Part shown: positions 26,801-34,399 of the stretch, piece after piece | Position numbering within the stretch: the first letter of the stretch is position 1 | Layout: each line of letters starts with the position of its first letter | Assembly (NCBI RefSeq): GCF_036327775.1 | Contig: NZ_CP109598.1 | Location: 310,001 to 374,000 of the forward strand | Direction of reading: 5' to 3' | DNA: 64,000 nt | DNA from: Streptomyces sp. NBC_01498 | GTDB taxonomy: Bacteria > Actinomycetota > Actinomycetes > Streptomycetales > Streptomycetaceae | Notes under the pieces: model-generated | What the model was told of the DNA's origin: nothing | Databases searched by the model: none | The model's input: only the letters and a program-made list of their open reading frames with translations | Position numbers and translations under genes: made by a program

Positions 26801-28395
26801 CACAGACCCCGGCCCCCGCACCGGCCGCACCCCCCGCCGCTTCCGAGGTCCCCGCCGTGCTGCGGGTGGACGTGGCCGCGATGCCGTACCTGCTCGACCA
26901 CTGCTTCTTCCGGCAGCGGCCGGGCTGGCCCGACGAGGGCGACCGCTGGCCGATCGTCCCCGCCACCACGGTCATCGGCCACCTCATGGAGATCGCCGAA
27001 CAGGCCGTGCCCGGCATGGGGGCGGTCGCCGTGCACGATGTCCGTCTGCTGAAGTGGATCGAGGCGATGCCCGCCTCCGATGTGCCGGTGGAGGTGCGGC
27101 GGTTGGCGGCCGACCGGGTCGAGGTGACCCTCACCGGCTACTCGCGGGCCGTGGTCGAACTGGCCGCAGCGCATCCGGCGCCGCCGGCCGCCTGGCCGGT
27201 GGACGCCGCCGCCGAGCGGGTCCCGGGGATGACGGCCGAGCAGCTCTACGACGAGCGGTGGATGTTCCACGGGCCGCGCTTCCAGGGCGTCAGTGAGCTG
27301 TCCGGGATCGGCGACCGCTGGGTACGCGGCGTGCTGACGACCCCTCAGGCGCCGGGTGCGCTGCTCGACAACGTCGGCCAGCTGCTCGGCTACTGGATCA
27401 TGGCGACGCTCACCGAACGGACCACGGTGTTCCCGGTCCGCATGGAGCACATCCGGTTCCACGGGCCGCACCCGCGCCCCGGCGAGCGGCTGACCTGTCT
27501 GATCCGTATCACCGAGGTCACCGACCTCACGCTCACCGCCGACATGCAGTTGGTCGGCCAGGACGGCCTGGTCTGGGCGGAGTTCACCGGCTGGCAGGAC
27601 CGGCGGTTCGACACCGACGCCAACATCCGCGCGGTGGACCGCTTCCCGGGCCGCAACACCCTGTCCACGGCGCGGCCCGGCGGCTGGACGCTCGTCCACG
27701 AGCGCTGGCCGGACCTCGCCACGCGCGAGCTGATCATGCGCAACATGCTGGGCAGCGAGGAGCGGGCCCGTTACGAGGGGCTGCCGCCGGTGCGCAGGCG
27801 CCAGTGGCTGCTCGGCCGCATCGCGGCCAAGGACGCGGTGCGCGGGCTGCTGTGGCGGGAGGGCGCGGACGACATCTATCCGGCCGAGATCGCCGTACGC
27901 AACGACGCGTCGGGGCGCCCGCTGGCCGAGGGCGTGCACGGGCGCGTGCTCGGTCCGGGGCTGACGGTCTCGGTGGCGCACCGCCGGGAGACGGGCGTGG
28001 CGATCGCCGCGCGGGGAGAGTGCGGGATCGACGTCGAGGAGGTCGTGGAGCGTCCGCGCGCCACGGTCGAGACGTCGTGCGACACGACCGAACTCGCCCT
28101 GCTGGACTCGCTGGTGGCGCGGTCGCCGGGGGGCGGCGCGCTGTGGTTCACCCGTTTCTGGACCGCCAAGGAGGCCGTCGCGAAGGCGCGCGGCACCGGT
28201 CTGCGGGGCCGCCCCGCGGAGTACCGGGTGGTCGCCGCCGACGAGAACCGCGCCCGTGTGGTGGCCGGGGGACGCCTCTACGAGGTGCGGCTGGAGGAAA
28301 CCGCCAATCCGCCGGGGCTGCCGGAGAGGCATTACGTCGTCGCCCGGACGACGACCGAGAACGACGACACCAATCGGACAGGAGACTCGTCATGA
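23857..28395 (+). CDS. PUFA-synthase-like partner subunit: KS-AT-DH-phosphopantetheinyl transferase
   Basis: A 1512-residue partner. KS occupies about 5-460 with C214 in DAACASSL, HGTAT and GHTMPAAG. An acyltransferase follows at about 580-880: it has FPGLE where PGQG is usual but keeps the nucleophile S649 in GHSVGEW and GFHTPM, so it may be active. A hotdog dehydratase lies at about 995-1260 with H1015 in YLLDHCFF and a second conserved aspartate in LLDNVGQ. The C-terminus is an Sfp-type phosphopantetheinyl transferase (1300-1490) with GIDVEE (1390-1395) and WTAKEA (1435-1440), which would self-activate the ACPs. A C-terminal PPTase also occurs in enediyne synthases, but here the system is split in two. 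The GTG at 23857 overlaps the previous stop (GTGA). No chain-length-factor copy is present. Confidence 0.87.
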   Translation: MTSVDTRTPVAVVGMAVYFPGANDLESYWHNIVNGVDSITEVPPGRWDEEFYAPGGPPRSDRVYCRRGGFVDQGAEFDVTRFGIMPTSVAGTEPDQLIALDVAHRSITDAGGEPVLPADRQRAGIVLGRGGYLTPGLVRLDQRVRTANQLVRTLRELAPELGDDRLEEVRSAFAGQLGPEQPESAIGLVPNLAASRVANRLDLRGPAYTVDAACASSLVAVDHAVRELAGGRCDVMLAGGVHHCHDITLWSVFSQLGALSPSERIRPLNRGADGVLIGEGTGIVVLKRLADAERDGDRVYAVVSGTGVASDGRSASLFNPDPGGQVRAVRQAWDAAGLDPRAADALGLLEAHGTATPAGDRAELTTLAEVFGPAVGARAAIGSVKSMIGHTMPAAGVAGLIKAALALHHGVLPPTLHCEDPHPALEQTRFAPLSRSAPWESPESGAPRRAGVNAFGFGGINAHVVLEQAASAPAGRGSVPAGRTGRATATVTEPERVLRLAAPDRESLAALLDADDPAVLAAGLDERERAAGPVRLGIVDPTARRLKLARKAVAKGAAWRGRSDVWFSPRPLLGPGGGTTVFVFPGLEAEFEARVDSLAERFGLTWAPGHEARVGDVGRHGAAVFQLGRLLDTALRRLSVVPDAVAGHSVGEWTAMACGGIHAAGEVDTFLAGFDPDALRVPGAAFAVLGMPAEGVLAELAGRDDVVLSHDNAPNQSMICGPEEAVGELVHRFRTRGVIGQVLPFRSGFHTPMLAPYLDPIRRAAETYTLHPQSTPVWSATTAARYPDDPAAVRELFVRHLLEPVRFRQLITAMHGAGHRAFVQLGAGQLGSLIDDTLAGEDRLVVSAHSPARDGLAQLRRVVTALWVEGAAPDVGPLLGSGAAPAGTGRGRPGVRLNLDGALISLPDQARKLLADSIGHPPPSRGLGDGNALDRLDALGRSGAGFPVAAELSALISDTAAVADELIAARAALGTPQARVPAQTPAPAPAAPPAASEVPAVLRVDVAAMPYLLDHCFFRQRPGWPDEGDRWPIVPATTVIGHLMEIAEQAVPGMGAVAVHDVRLLKWIEAMPASDVPVEVRRLAADRVEVTLTGYSRAVVELAAAHPAPPAAWPVDAAAERVPGMTAEQLYDERWMFHGPRFQGVSELSGIGDRWVRGVLTTPQAPGALLDNVGQLLGYWIMATLTERTTVFPVRMEHIRFHGPHPRPGERLTCLIRITEVTDLTLTADMQLVGQDGLVWAEFTGWQDRRFDTDANIRAVDRFPGRNTLSTARPGGWTLVHERWPDLATRELIMRNMLGSEERARYEGLPPVRRRQWLLGRIAAKDAVRGLLWREGADDIYPAEIAVRNDASGRPLAEGVHGRVLGPGLTVSVAHRRETGVAIAARGECGIDVEEVVERPRATVETSCDTTELALLDSLVARSPGGGALWFTRFWTAKEAVAKARGTGLRGRPAEYRVVAADENRARVVAGGRLYEVRLEETANPPGLPERHYVVARTTTENDDTNRTGDSS

Positions 28396-28703
28396 CCACC
28401 GAGACCGAGACGACCGTGGCGGCGGCCGTGGAGCGCGACATCACCGCGATGCTGCGGACCATGCTGGCGGAGGACGGGCTGGACGACGCCGAGATCACGC
28501 GGGAGACCACCTTCCACGACGATCTGGAGCTGGAGAGCATCGACCTGGTGACGCTGGCCGGTTCGCTGCGCGAGCACTACGGCGACCAGGTCAACCTCGC
28601 GCTGTTCATCGCCGATCTGGAGCTGGACGAGATCATCGCGCTGACCGTCGGTGAACTGGTCGACTACGTCGCCGCCTCGCTGCGCACCGCCGGGCAGGTC
28701 TGA
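28392..28703 (+). CDS. Free-standing acyl carrier protein
   Basis: A 103-residue carrier protein. TFHDDLELESIDLVTLAGSL contains the phosphopantetheine serine in LESID. The surrounding acidic helix and the C-terminal VGELVDYVAAS are typical of ACPs. The ATG overlaps the synthase stop (ATGA), so expression is coupled to the megasynthase. A separate ACP next to an ACP-containing synthase suggests either a loading/transfer role or a shuttle to the hydrolase and glycosyltransferase downstream. The segment VNLALFIADLELDEIIALT is more hydrophobic than usual and may be a docking surface; that is inference. Confidence 0.88.
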   Translation: MTTETETTVAAAVERDITAMLRTMLAEDGLDDAEITRETTFHDDLELESIDLVTLAGSLREHYGDQVNLALFIADLELDEIIALTVGELVDYVAASLRTAGQV

Positions 28704-28707
28704 TCCG

Positions 28708-29520
28708 ATGGCGAAGATACGTACGGGGGACATCACCACCCACGTCCAGCTGCTGCCGGCCGCGAACCCGCCCGCCGACGGCGGCGAGGTGCCGGTCGTG
28801 GTGTTCGTCCACGGTCTGCTCACGGACAGTCTGGCCAGCTACTACTTCACCCTGGGCCCGGCGTTCGCGGCGGCGGGCATCGACGTGATCATGTACGACC
28901 TCCGGGGCCACGGCCGCAGTGACCGGCCGGCCTCCGGATACCGTCTGGAGTCGTTCGTCGCGGATCTCGTCGGGGTGCTCGACGGGCTCGGCGAGACCCG
29001 TCGGGCGCATGTGGTCGGCAACTCCTTCGGCGGCACCATCGCGACCGCGTTGGCCGCGTGGCACCCGGACCGGGTGGCCACCGTCACGATGATCGAGTCC
29101 GAGCCGCCGGTGGCGGAGTGGACCCGGCACATGGCCGAGGGGCTGGCGGACGCCAAGAACCAGCTCGGCCGCGAGGAAGTCATCGGCTGGATCTCCGCCA
29201 ACCACGGCGCGCACACCGCCCGGCTCTCCCGGAGCGCCAGTCGCATCCTGGCCACCACGACCCTGGCCGAGGACGTCCCGGCGGGCCGGGTCATCGACGA
29301 CGGTCTCGACGCGCTGGACGGCTGCCCGCTGCTGGCGATCTTCGGCGACGAGTCCGGACTGAGCGCCCAAGTGCCGGAACTGGAGGCCAAGTTGGTGTCC
29401 TGCCGCACGGTGGTCCTGCCCGAGCAGGGTCACTCGGTGCTGGTCGAGCGCACCGAGGAGACCCAGCGGCTGATCCTGCGCTGGGTGCGCGAGCACACCC
29501 TGGCGGGGGCGGTGCGGTGA
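28708..29520 (+). CDS. Alpha/beta hydrolase, probable chain-release or tailoring enzyme
   Basis: A 270-residue alpha/beta hydrolase. HGLLTDS is the oxyanion region, VGNSFGGTIA the serine nucleophile elbow, FGDESGL the acid region and EQGHSVLVE the histidine. The gene begins four bases after the ACP stop and ends overlapping the glycosyltransferase start, so it belongs to the same operon. The synthase lacks a thioesterase domain, which makes this protein the best candidate for hydrolysing or transferring the finished chain from ACP. It could instead act on the product after release. The ATG at 28708 was preferred because it fits the ACP boundary and the start of the hydrolase fold. Confidence 0.82.
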   Translation: MAKIRTGDITTHVQLLPAANPPADGGEVPVVVFVHGLLTDSLASYYFTLGPAFAAAGIDVIMYDLRGHGRSDRPASGYRLESFVADLVGVLDGLGETRRAHVVGNSFGGTIATALAAWHPDRVATVTMIESEPPVAEWTRHMAEGLADAKNQLGREEVIGWISANHGAHTARLSRSASRILATTTLAEDVPAGRVIDDGLDALDGCPLLAIFGDESGLSAQVPELEAKLVSCRTVVLPEQGHSVLVERTEETQRLILRWVREHTLAGAVR

Positions 29521-30707
29521 GGTTCCTGCTCGTCGTCCCCCCGCTGGTCGGACACACCAACCCGCTGGCGGCCGTCGCCGGGGAGCTGTCCGGCCGGGGT
29601 CATGAGGTGGCATGGGCCGGTTACGGCGACCAGATCCGGGCGCTGGCGGGTTCCGGCGCCCGGGTGTACGAGTGCGCGATGCCGGACGGGGGGCTGAGCC
29701 GGCCGCCGGGCCTCGCGGGGCCCGCGGCCTTCCAGCACCTCTGGGAGAAGTTCTTCGTCCCGCTCGGTGATCTGATGGCGCCGGGCGTGGACGCGGCGAT
29801 CGACGCGTTCCGTCCGGACGCCGTCCTCACCGACCAGCACGCCGTCGCGGGCGCGCTGGTCGCCGAGCGGCGCGGCGTCGTGCATGTCACCTCCGCGACC
29901 ACGTCGGCCGAACTCGTGGACCCGCTGGCCGAGTTGCCGAAGGTGGGCGCCTGGCTGGCCGAGCTGCTCGGCGGTCTGCGGGCCCGGATCGGCGATCCGT
30001 CCGCGCAGGGCGACCCCCGGTTCTCGCCGCACGGCGTCATCGCCTTCACGGGGCGCGAGTTGGTGGGTGACGCGGCGCTGCCGGGCGGCCACGTCCATCT
30101 GGTCGGCCCGGCCGTCGCCCCGCGCGGCGGGGGCGGCGACTTTCCGTGGGAGCGGATCGACCCGGACCGCCGGCTCGTTCTCGTCTCGCTCGGGACGGCC
30201 AACGCGGACGCCGGAGGCCGCTTCCTCACCGAGGCGGTCTCCGCGCTGGAGATGCTGGCGGACCGGGTCCAGGGGGTCGTCGTCGATCCCGGCGGCACCC
30301 TCGGAGCCGTACCGCCCGGGGTGATCGTGCGTGCGCACGTGCCCCAACTCGACCTGCTGGCACGGGCCGACGCCGTCGTCTGCCACGCCGGGCACAACAC
30401 GGTGTGCGAGACGCTCTGGCACGGCCTGCCGCTGGTCCTCGCCCCGATCCGCGACGACCAGCCCATCGTCGCGGGCCAGGTGGTCGACGCGGGCGCCGGT
30501 GTACGGGTCCGTTTCCGCCGCGTGGACGCCGCCCGGCTCGCGACGGCGATCGGCACCGTCCTGGACGACTCCGGCGGGCACCGGACCGCCGCCGAGGCCG
30601 TCGGCCGGTCGCTGCGCGCGGCGGGCGGCCGGGCCGCCGCCGCCGACCATCTGATCCGGATCGCGGCGCGGCAGGCCCCGGCCGCCGCCCACCCCCTCCC
30701 CCACTGA
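29517..30707 (+). CDS. MGT-family (GT1) glycosyltransferase
   Basis: A 396-residue GT-B glycosyltransferase of the macrolide glycosyltransferase type. The N-terminal domain begins MRFLLVVPPLVGHTNPLAAV, the usual acceptor-side start. The C-terminal donor domain has VVCHAGHNTVCETLWHGLP and PIRDDQPIVAGQVVDAGAG, matching the HxGxxT...GxPxxxxP..xDQ pattern of GT1 enzymes that use nucleotide sugars. GTG 29517 overlaps the hydrolase stop (GTGA). In this operon the acceptor is most likely the lipid or polyketide made by the synthase. No sugar-nucleotide biosynthesis genes are present, so a common sugar such as glucose may be used. The neighbouring exporter would move the glycoside out. Confidence 0.9.
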   Translation: MRFLLVVPPLVGHTNPLAAVAGELSGRGHEVAWAGYGDQIRALAGSGARVYECAMPDGGLSRPPGLAGPAAFQHLWEKFFVPLGDLMAPGVDAAIDAFRPDAVLTDQHAVAGALVAERRGVVHVTSATTSAELVDPLAELPKVGAWLAELLGGLRARIGDPSAQGDPRFSPHGVIAFTGRELVGDAALPGGHVHLVGPAVAPRGGGGDFPWERIDPDRRLVLVSLGTANADAGGRFLTEAVSALEMLADRVQGVVVDPGGTLGAVPPGVIVRAHVPQLDLLARADAVVCHAGHNTVCETLWHGLPLVLAPIRDDQPIVAGQVVDAGAGVRVRFRRVDAARLATAIGTVLDDSGGHRTAAEAVGRSLRAAGGRAAAADHLIRIAARQAPAAAHPLPH

Positions 30708-30736
30708 CTCCCCCGACCGCTACCACGGGACCCCCC

Positions 30737-32614
30737 ATGACCTCGGCCACCGCTCCCCCCACCCCCCGCACCGAAACCGCCGCTGAGAACAAATCAGTTG
30801 ACGAACCGTCAGGTGTTTCTCCGCTACGGGTCCTGCTCGGCTACGCCCGCCCGCACCGCCTCGTCCTGTGCGCCACCCTGCTCCTCCTGCTGGCGGCGAG
30901 CGGGGCCGGTCTCGTCCAGCCGCTGGTGGCGCAGCACGTCCTGGACGGACTCGGGGACGGCTCCGGGGTGACGGGGCCGGTCCTGCTGCTGGCGGCCCTG
31001 GTCGTCCTGGGAGCGGTGCTGACCGGGCTCCAGTCCTGGTGGCAGCAGCGCACCTCGGAGCGGGTGGTGCGGCAGATCCGCCGGGACCTGGTGTTCCGGC
31101 TGATCCGGCTGCGGGTGCCGGAACTGGACCGGCGGGCCCCGGGCGATCTCATCTCCCGGGTCACCTCCGACAGCACGCTCGTGCAGAACGCCGCGACCGA
31201 GGGCCTGGTGATGATCGCCAACGGGGTGCTCAGCATCCTGGGCGCGGTGGTCCTGATGGGCCTGGTGCATCTGGGACTGCTCGGGGTGACCGTGGCGGTG
31301 CTGCTCGGGGTCACGCTGGTGATGGTGCTCATCCTGCCGCGCATCCGGGAGGCGGTCGCGCGCTCGCAGGAGTCGATCGGCGCGGTGGGCGCGGCACTCG
31401 ACCGGGCGCTGGGCGCGGCCCGGACGGTGAAGGCCAACGGCGCCGAGGGCCGCGAGACGGCCGCCGCCGAGCGGGCCGTGGACGGCGCGTACCGGGCGGG
31501 GCTGGTCGGCGCCCGGTACGTGGCGATGGTGAAGGTGCTGTCCGGTGTCTCCATCCAGGCGGCGTTCCTCGCCGTGCTCGGGGTGGGCGGCGCGCTGGTG
31601 GCGTCGGGGAGTCTGACCGCGTCGGCGCTGATCGCCTTCCTGCTGTACGTGTTCTACCTGGCGAGCCCGATCGGCTCGCTGGTCGCGGGGCTCGGCATGC
31701 TCCAGCAGGGGCTGGGCGCCGTGGGACGCATCGAGCAGGTGGGGCGGATGCCCGTCGAGGAGGACGTGGACGGCGACGCGGCGACGCGCGCGGGCCGCTG
31801 GGACGGGACGGACGCGCCACCGGTCGAGTTCCGGGACGTGCACTTCTCGTACCCGGACCGCTCGCCCGCGCTGCGCGGGGTCTCGTTCACGGTGGGCGGC
31901 GGCACCCAGAGCGCGCTGGTGGGTCTGTCGGGTGCGGGAAAGACGACGATGTTCGCGCTGCTCCAGCGGTTCTACGAGCCGTCGGCGGGCCGGATCCTGA
32001 TCGGCGGGGTGGACATCGCGACCCTGCCGCGCGCCGAGGTGCGGCGCCGGATCGCCTATGTCGAGCAGGAGTCGCCCGTCATGGCGGGGACGATCGAGGA
32101 CAACCTCACGTACGCGGCCTCGGACGTGTCGGCCGGGGAGATCGCCGAGGTGCTGCGGCTGACCCGGCTCGACTCGCTGATCGAGCGGCTTCCGGACGGG
32201 CTGCGGACCGAGGTCGGCAGCCGCGGGGTGGCGCTCTCGGGCGGTGAGCGGCAGCGGCTCGCCATCGCGCGGGCCCTGCTGCGCGGGCCCGAGGTCCTGC
32301 TGATGGACGAGGCGACGGCGCAGCTCGACGCCAACAACGAGCGGGCACTGCGCGAGGCGGTCGAGCAGGTGGCGCGGCGCTGCACGGTCCTGCTGATCGC
32401 GCACCGGCTCTCCACGGTGACGGGCGCGGACCAGATCGTGGTGCTGGAGCACGGGCAGGTGCGGGGCTCGGGCACGCACGGGGAGCTGGTCGAGTCCGAT
32501 GTGCTGTACCGCGAACTGGCCGCCTCCCAGATGCTGGTGGGCGACGAGGGCGACAGCGCGGGAGGCCCCGGGGTTCCGGCGGCCGGCGAGGGGCCGGTGC
32601 CGGTGAATCTGTGA
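30737..32614 (+). CDS. ABC transporter with fused membrane and ATPase domains (lipid/drug exporter type)
   Basis: A 625-residue half-transporter that should act as a homodimer. Six transmembrane helices lie between residues 30 and 325. The nucleotide-binding domain has Walker A LSGAGKTT (K402), the signature LSGGERQR near 500, Walker B VLLMDEATAQLD and the H-loop IAHRLST. The layout is that of MsbA/LmrA-type exporters for hydrophobic molecules. The ATG at 30737 is 29 bp after the glycosyltransferase stop. The gene ends the operon and is followed by a strong hairpin, so export of the glycosylated product is its likely role. The first 30 residues are polar and poorly conserved. Confidence 0.9.
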   Translation: MTSATAPPTPRTETAAENKSVDEPSGVSPLRVLLGYARPHRLVLCATLLLLLAASGAGLVQPLVAQHVLDGLGDGSGVTGPVLLLAALVVLGAVLTGLQSWWQQRTSERVVRQIRRDLVFRLIRLRVPELDRRAPGDLISRVTSDSTLVQNAATEGLVMIANGVLSILGAVVLMGLVHLGLLGVTVAVLLGVTLVMVLILPRIREAVARSQESIGAVGAALDRALGAARTVKANGAEGRETAAAERAVDGAYRAGLVGARYVAMVKVLSGVSIQAAFLAVLGVGGALVASGSLTASALIAFLLYVFYLASPIGSLVAGLGMLQQGLGAVGRIEQVGRMPVEEDVDGDAATRAGRWDGTDAPPVEFRDVHFSYPDRSPALRGVSFTVGGGTQSALVGLSGAGKTTMFALLQRFYEPSAGRILIGGVDIATLPRAEVRRRIAYVEQESPVMAGTIEDNLTYAASDVSAGEIAEVLRLTRLDSLIERLPDGLRTEVGSRGVALSGGERQRLAIARALLRGPEVLLMDEATAQLDANNERALREAVEQVARRCTVLLIAHRLSTVTGADQIVVLEHGQVRGSGTHGELVESDVLYRELAASQMLVGDEGDSAGGPGVPAAGEGPVPVNL

Positions 32615-32621
32615 GAAAGAA

Positions 32622-32657
32622 GTGAGGGCATTCCGCGTGTTCGCGAAATGCCCTCAC
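32622..32657. terminator. Bidirectional terminator closing the synthase operon
   Basis: The arms GTGAGGGCATTCCGCG (32622-32637) and CGCGAAATGCCCTCAC (32642-32657) pair over 16 bases with one mismatch and a four-base loop. Flanking GAGAAA and TTTTCTC add an A/U-rich base to the stem in both orientations. The next gene is convergent. Confidence 0.9.
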
Positions 32658-32701
32658 CTTTTCTCAGTTTTTCCAGTGATTCTCGGTCAACGTGACGAAG
32701 A

Positions 32702-33511
32702 TCAGCCGGTTATGCCGTTCAGGGCGGCCAGATATCCGTCCCGGTGTCCTTCCACATTCGGGTGGTAGGACTCGTTGATCTTGTCCCACTCCAGGCTCGT
32801 GACCCATTCCTGCGCGCCCGAGCAGAGGGCGTGCTGGTCGAATGAGGGGCGCGGGTCCAGGAAGGTGAAACCGGCCTCGGCCGCACGGCTCGCCATAATC
32901 TCGTTGAGCAGGTCGGCCGCCGAATTCATGGCCGCGCGCTCGGTGTCGCTGAGCCCGAGGATGCCGCAGTTGCCGCCGATCTTGTAGAGCCGCGGGTAAC
33001 CGACGACGACGACCTGGGCCGACGGGGCGGCGGCCCGGACCGCGCCGTAGGTCTGGGCCAGCGCGGGCGACAGCAGGCCCTGGGCGGCCTGCTTCGCGAG
33101 GTCGACGCCGGCGAGGCAGTCCGCGTCGTTGATCGTCAGGATGCAGTTCGTCAGGACATCGACGAAACCGACGTCGTTGCCTCCGACCTGCACCGTCACC
33201 AGGGTGGTGTCGGCCGTCAGCTGCGGTATCTGGGTGCTGTTGACATCGGCCGTGGTCGCGCCGGAGCAGGACGCCTCGACAAAACCGACCGACGGGTGCG
33301 AGGCCGCCCAGAGCCGGGGGTAGGTCAGCGGACCGCGCCGGCACGGGTCGTCGGGGTTGTCGTAGGTACGGGTACCGGGGGCGACCGCGTAGGAGTCGCC
33401 GATGGCCACGTACTTACCGGCCGCCTTGGGCTCCGCGTTCGCTGTGGGGGCTGCGGTGGCGGCGACGACCATTGCCAGAAGGGCGGCGACCAGTGGTCTT
33501 TTTGAGCGCAC
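32702..33511 (-). CDS. Secreted SGNH/GDSL hydrolase (lipase/esterase)
   Basis: A 269-residue secreted esterase. The signal peptide is MRSKRPLVAALLAMVVAATA with cleavage near ANA-E (residue 26). The catalytic serine is S40 in AIGDSYA, the block III motif is VGGNDVGF and the C-terminal block is ESYHPNVEGH, with the catalytic histidine. Cysteines are spaced as in the Streptomyces SGNH lipases that have three disulfides. The GTG at 33511 has GGAGA eight bases upstream and yields a regular signal peptide; ATG 33538 in the same frame would add nine residues with no ribosome site. It probably hydrolyses lipid or acyl esters outside the cell. It is convergent with the synthase operon and not part of it. 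Confidence 0.9.
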   Translation of the reverse strand: MRSKRPLVAALLAMVVAATAAPTANAEPKAAGKYVAIGDSYAVAPGTRTYDNPDDPCRRGPLTYPRLWAASHPSVGFVEASCSGATTADVNSTQIPQLTADTTLVTVQVGGNDVGFVDVLTNCILTINDADCLAGVDLAKQAAQGLLSPALAQTYGAVRAAAPSAQVVVVGYPRLYKIGGNCGILGLSDTERAAMNSAADLLNEIMASRAAEAGFTFLDPRPSFDQHALCSGAQEWVTSLEWDKINESYHPNVEGHRDGYLAALNGITG

Positions 33512-33538
33512 GACTAGTTCTCCGATGAGTGGGGTCAT

Positions 33539-33708
33539 GGACTCTATATAAATAGCATCAGTTGATGCCCCTGGGTATACCCGGTCATAAAATATCTGAT
33601 GGCAATTCAGCGGGCCCCGGCCGGGCACGCAACCTTCATGCAACGTTGGGTGCGATTGACTGGAAGAAATCGAGAAGTCGATCGAGCGGGAACGGGACGG
33701 GACTGACG
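33539..33708. promoter_or_regulatory. AT-rich divergent region with two short palindromes
   Basis: GCATCAGTTGATGC (33555-33568) and GGGTATACCC (33573-33582) are both perfect palindromes. TATATA (33545-33550) could be a -10 for the SGNH gene, with transcription starting just before its GTG; TAAAAT (33588-33593) could serve DUF779. No -35 partners are convincing. Confidence 0.4.
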
Positions 33709-34068
33709 ATGGGCGAGGAGACGATCGCGCGCGTGGAGGTGACGCCCGCGGCGGCCGAACTGATACGGCGGCTGCGGGCCGATCACGGGCCGCTGATGTT
33801 CCATCAGTCGGGCGGGTGCTGCGACGGCAGCGCGCCCATGTGCTACCCGGCCGGCGAGTTCCGTACGGGGAACTCGGACGTCCTGCTGGAGTCCCTGGCG
33901 GTCGAGGGCGTCGCGGAGCCGGTGCCGTTCTGGATGTCGGTGAGCCAGTACGAGGCGTGGCGGCACACCCGGCTGATCGTGGATGTCGTGGAGGGGCGCG
34001 GCAGTGGCTTCTCGCTGGAGGCCCCGGAGGGGGTGCGGTTCCTGATCCGCTCACGGCTGATCGCGTGA
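33709..34068 (+). CDS. DUF779 domain protein
   Basis: A 119-residue protein of the DUF779 family. The core HQSGGCCDGSAPMCYPAGEF carries three closely spaced cysteines, and FWMSVSQYEAWRHTRLIVDV follows. Members are commonly found beside aldehyde dehydrogenase genes and have been proposed as accessory factors, but none is present here. ATG 33709 was chosen because the residues after it match the usual N-terminus; the 49 codons before it look non-coding. The cysteine cluster suggests metal or redox chemistry, but I cannot assign a function. Confidence 0.8.
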   Translation: MGEETIARVEVTPAAAELIRRLRADHGPLMFHQSGGCCDGSAPMCYPAGEFRTGNSDVLLESLAVEGVAEPVPFWMSVSQYEAWRHTRLIVDVVEGRGSGFSLEAPEGVRFLIRSRLIA

Positions 34069-34103
34069 GGCGCGGGGACCGGGCCCCGGACGTTCGCCGT
34101 GTC

Positions 34104-34298
34104 CTACGGCTGGAGGCTGCTCACCACGTTCGCCGTGGAGTCGATGCCGTCCTGGATGGTCGGCGCCATGCTCGTGCCCGCGAGGAAGAAGCCGAGCAGG
34201 ACGCAGATGATCGCGTGCCCGAGCTTGAGCCCGCTGTTGCGTACGAAGATCACGGTGAGCAGCAGCAGTAGCAGGACGACTGAGATCGAAATGGCCAT
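34104..34298 (-). CDS. Small membrane protein of 64 residues
   Basis: A short gene with a very good ribosome site (GGAGG seven bases before the ATG at 34298). The product has two hydrophobic segments, residues 4-20 (ISVVLLLLLLTVIFVRN) and 28-45 (AIICVLLGFFLAGTSMA), then a polar tail. It resembles small membrane proteins common in Streptomyces genomes, but I cannot assign a function. It lies between a convergent DUF779 gene and an unlinked phosphodiesterase gene on the same strand, 101 bp upstream. Confidence 0.7.
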   Translation of the reverse strand: MAISISVVLLLLLLTVIFVRNSGLKLGHAIICVLLGFFLAGTSMAPTIQDGIDSTANVVSSLQP

Positions 34299-34399
34299 CG
34301 CCAACCTCCTCCGCCGCGCCGGAATCGCGACGTTCGGCCGCCAGTCTGGCGGAGCGGAGGAGCTGCGCGGGCAACCGGCGTGTAGGCCGTACGGGTTGA

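Noticed and set aside
23839..28332. Minus-strand open frame of about 1497 codons opposite the second synthase gene
   Set aside because: Antisense shadow of well-supported KS-AT-DH-PPTase coding sequence; composition is low complexity with no domains.
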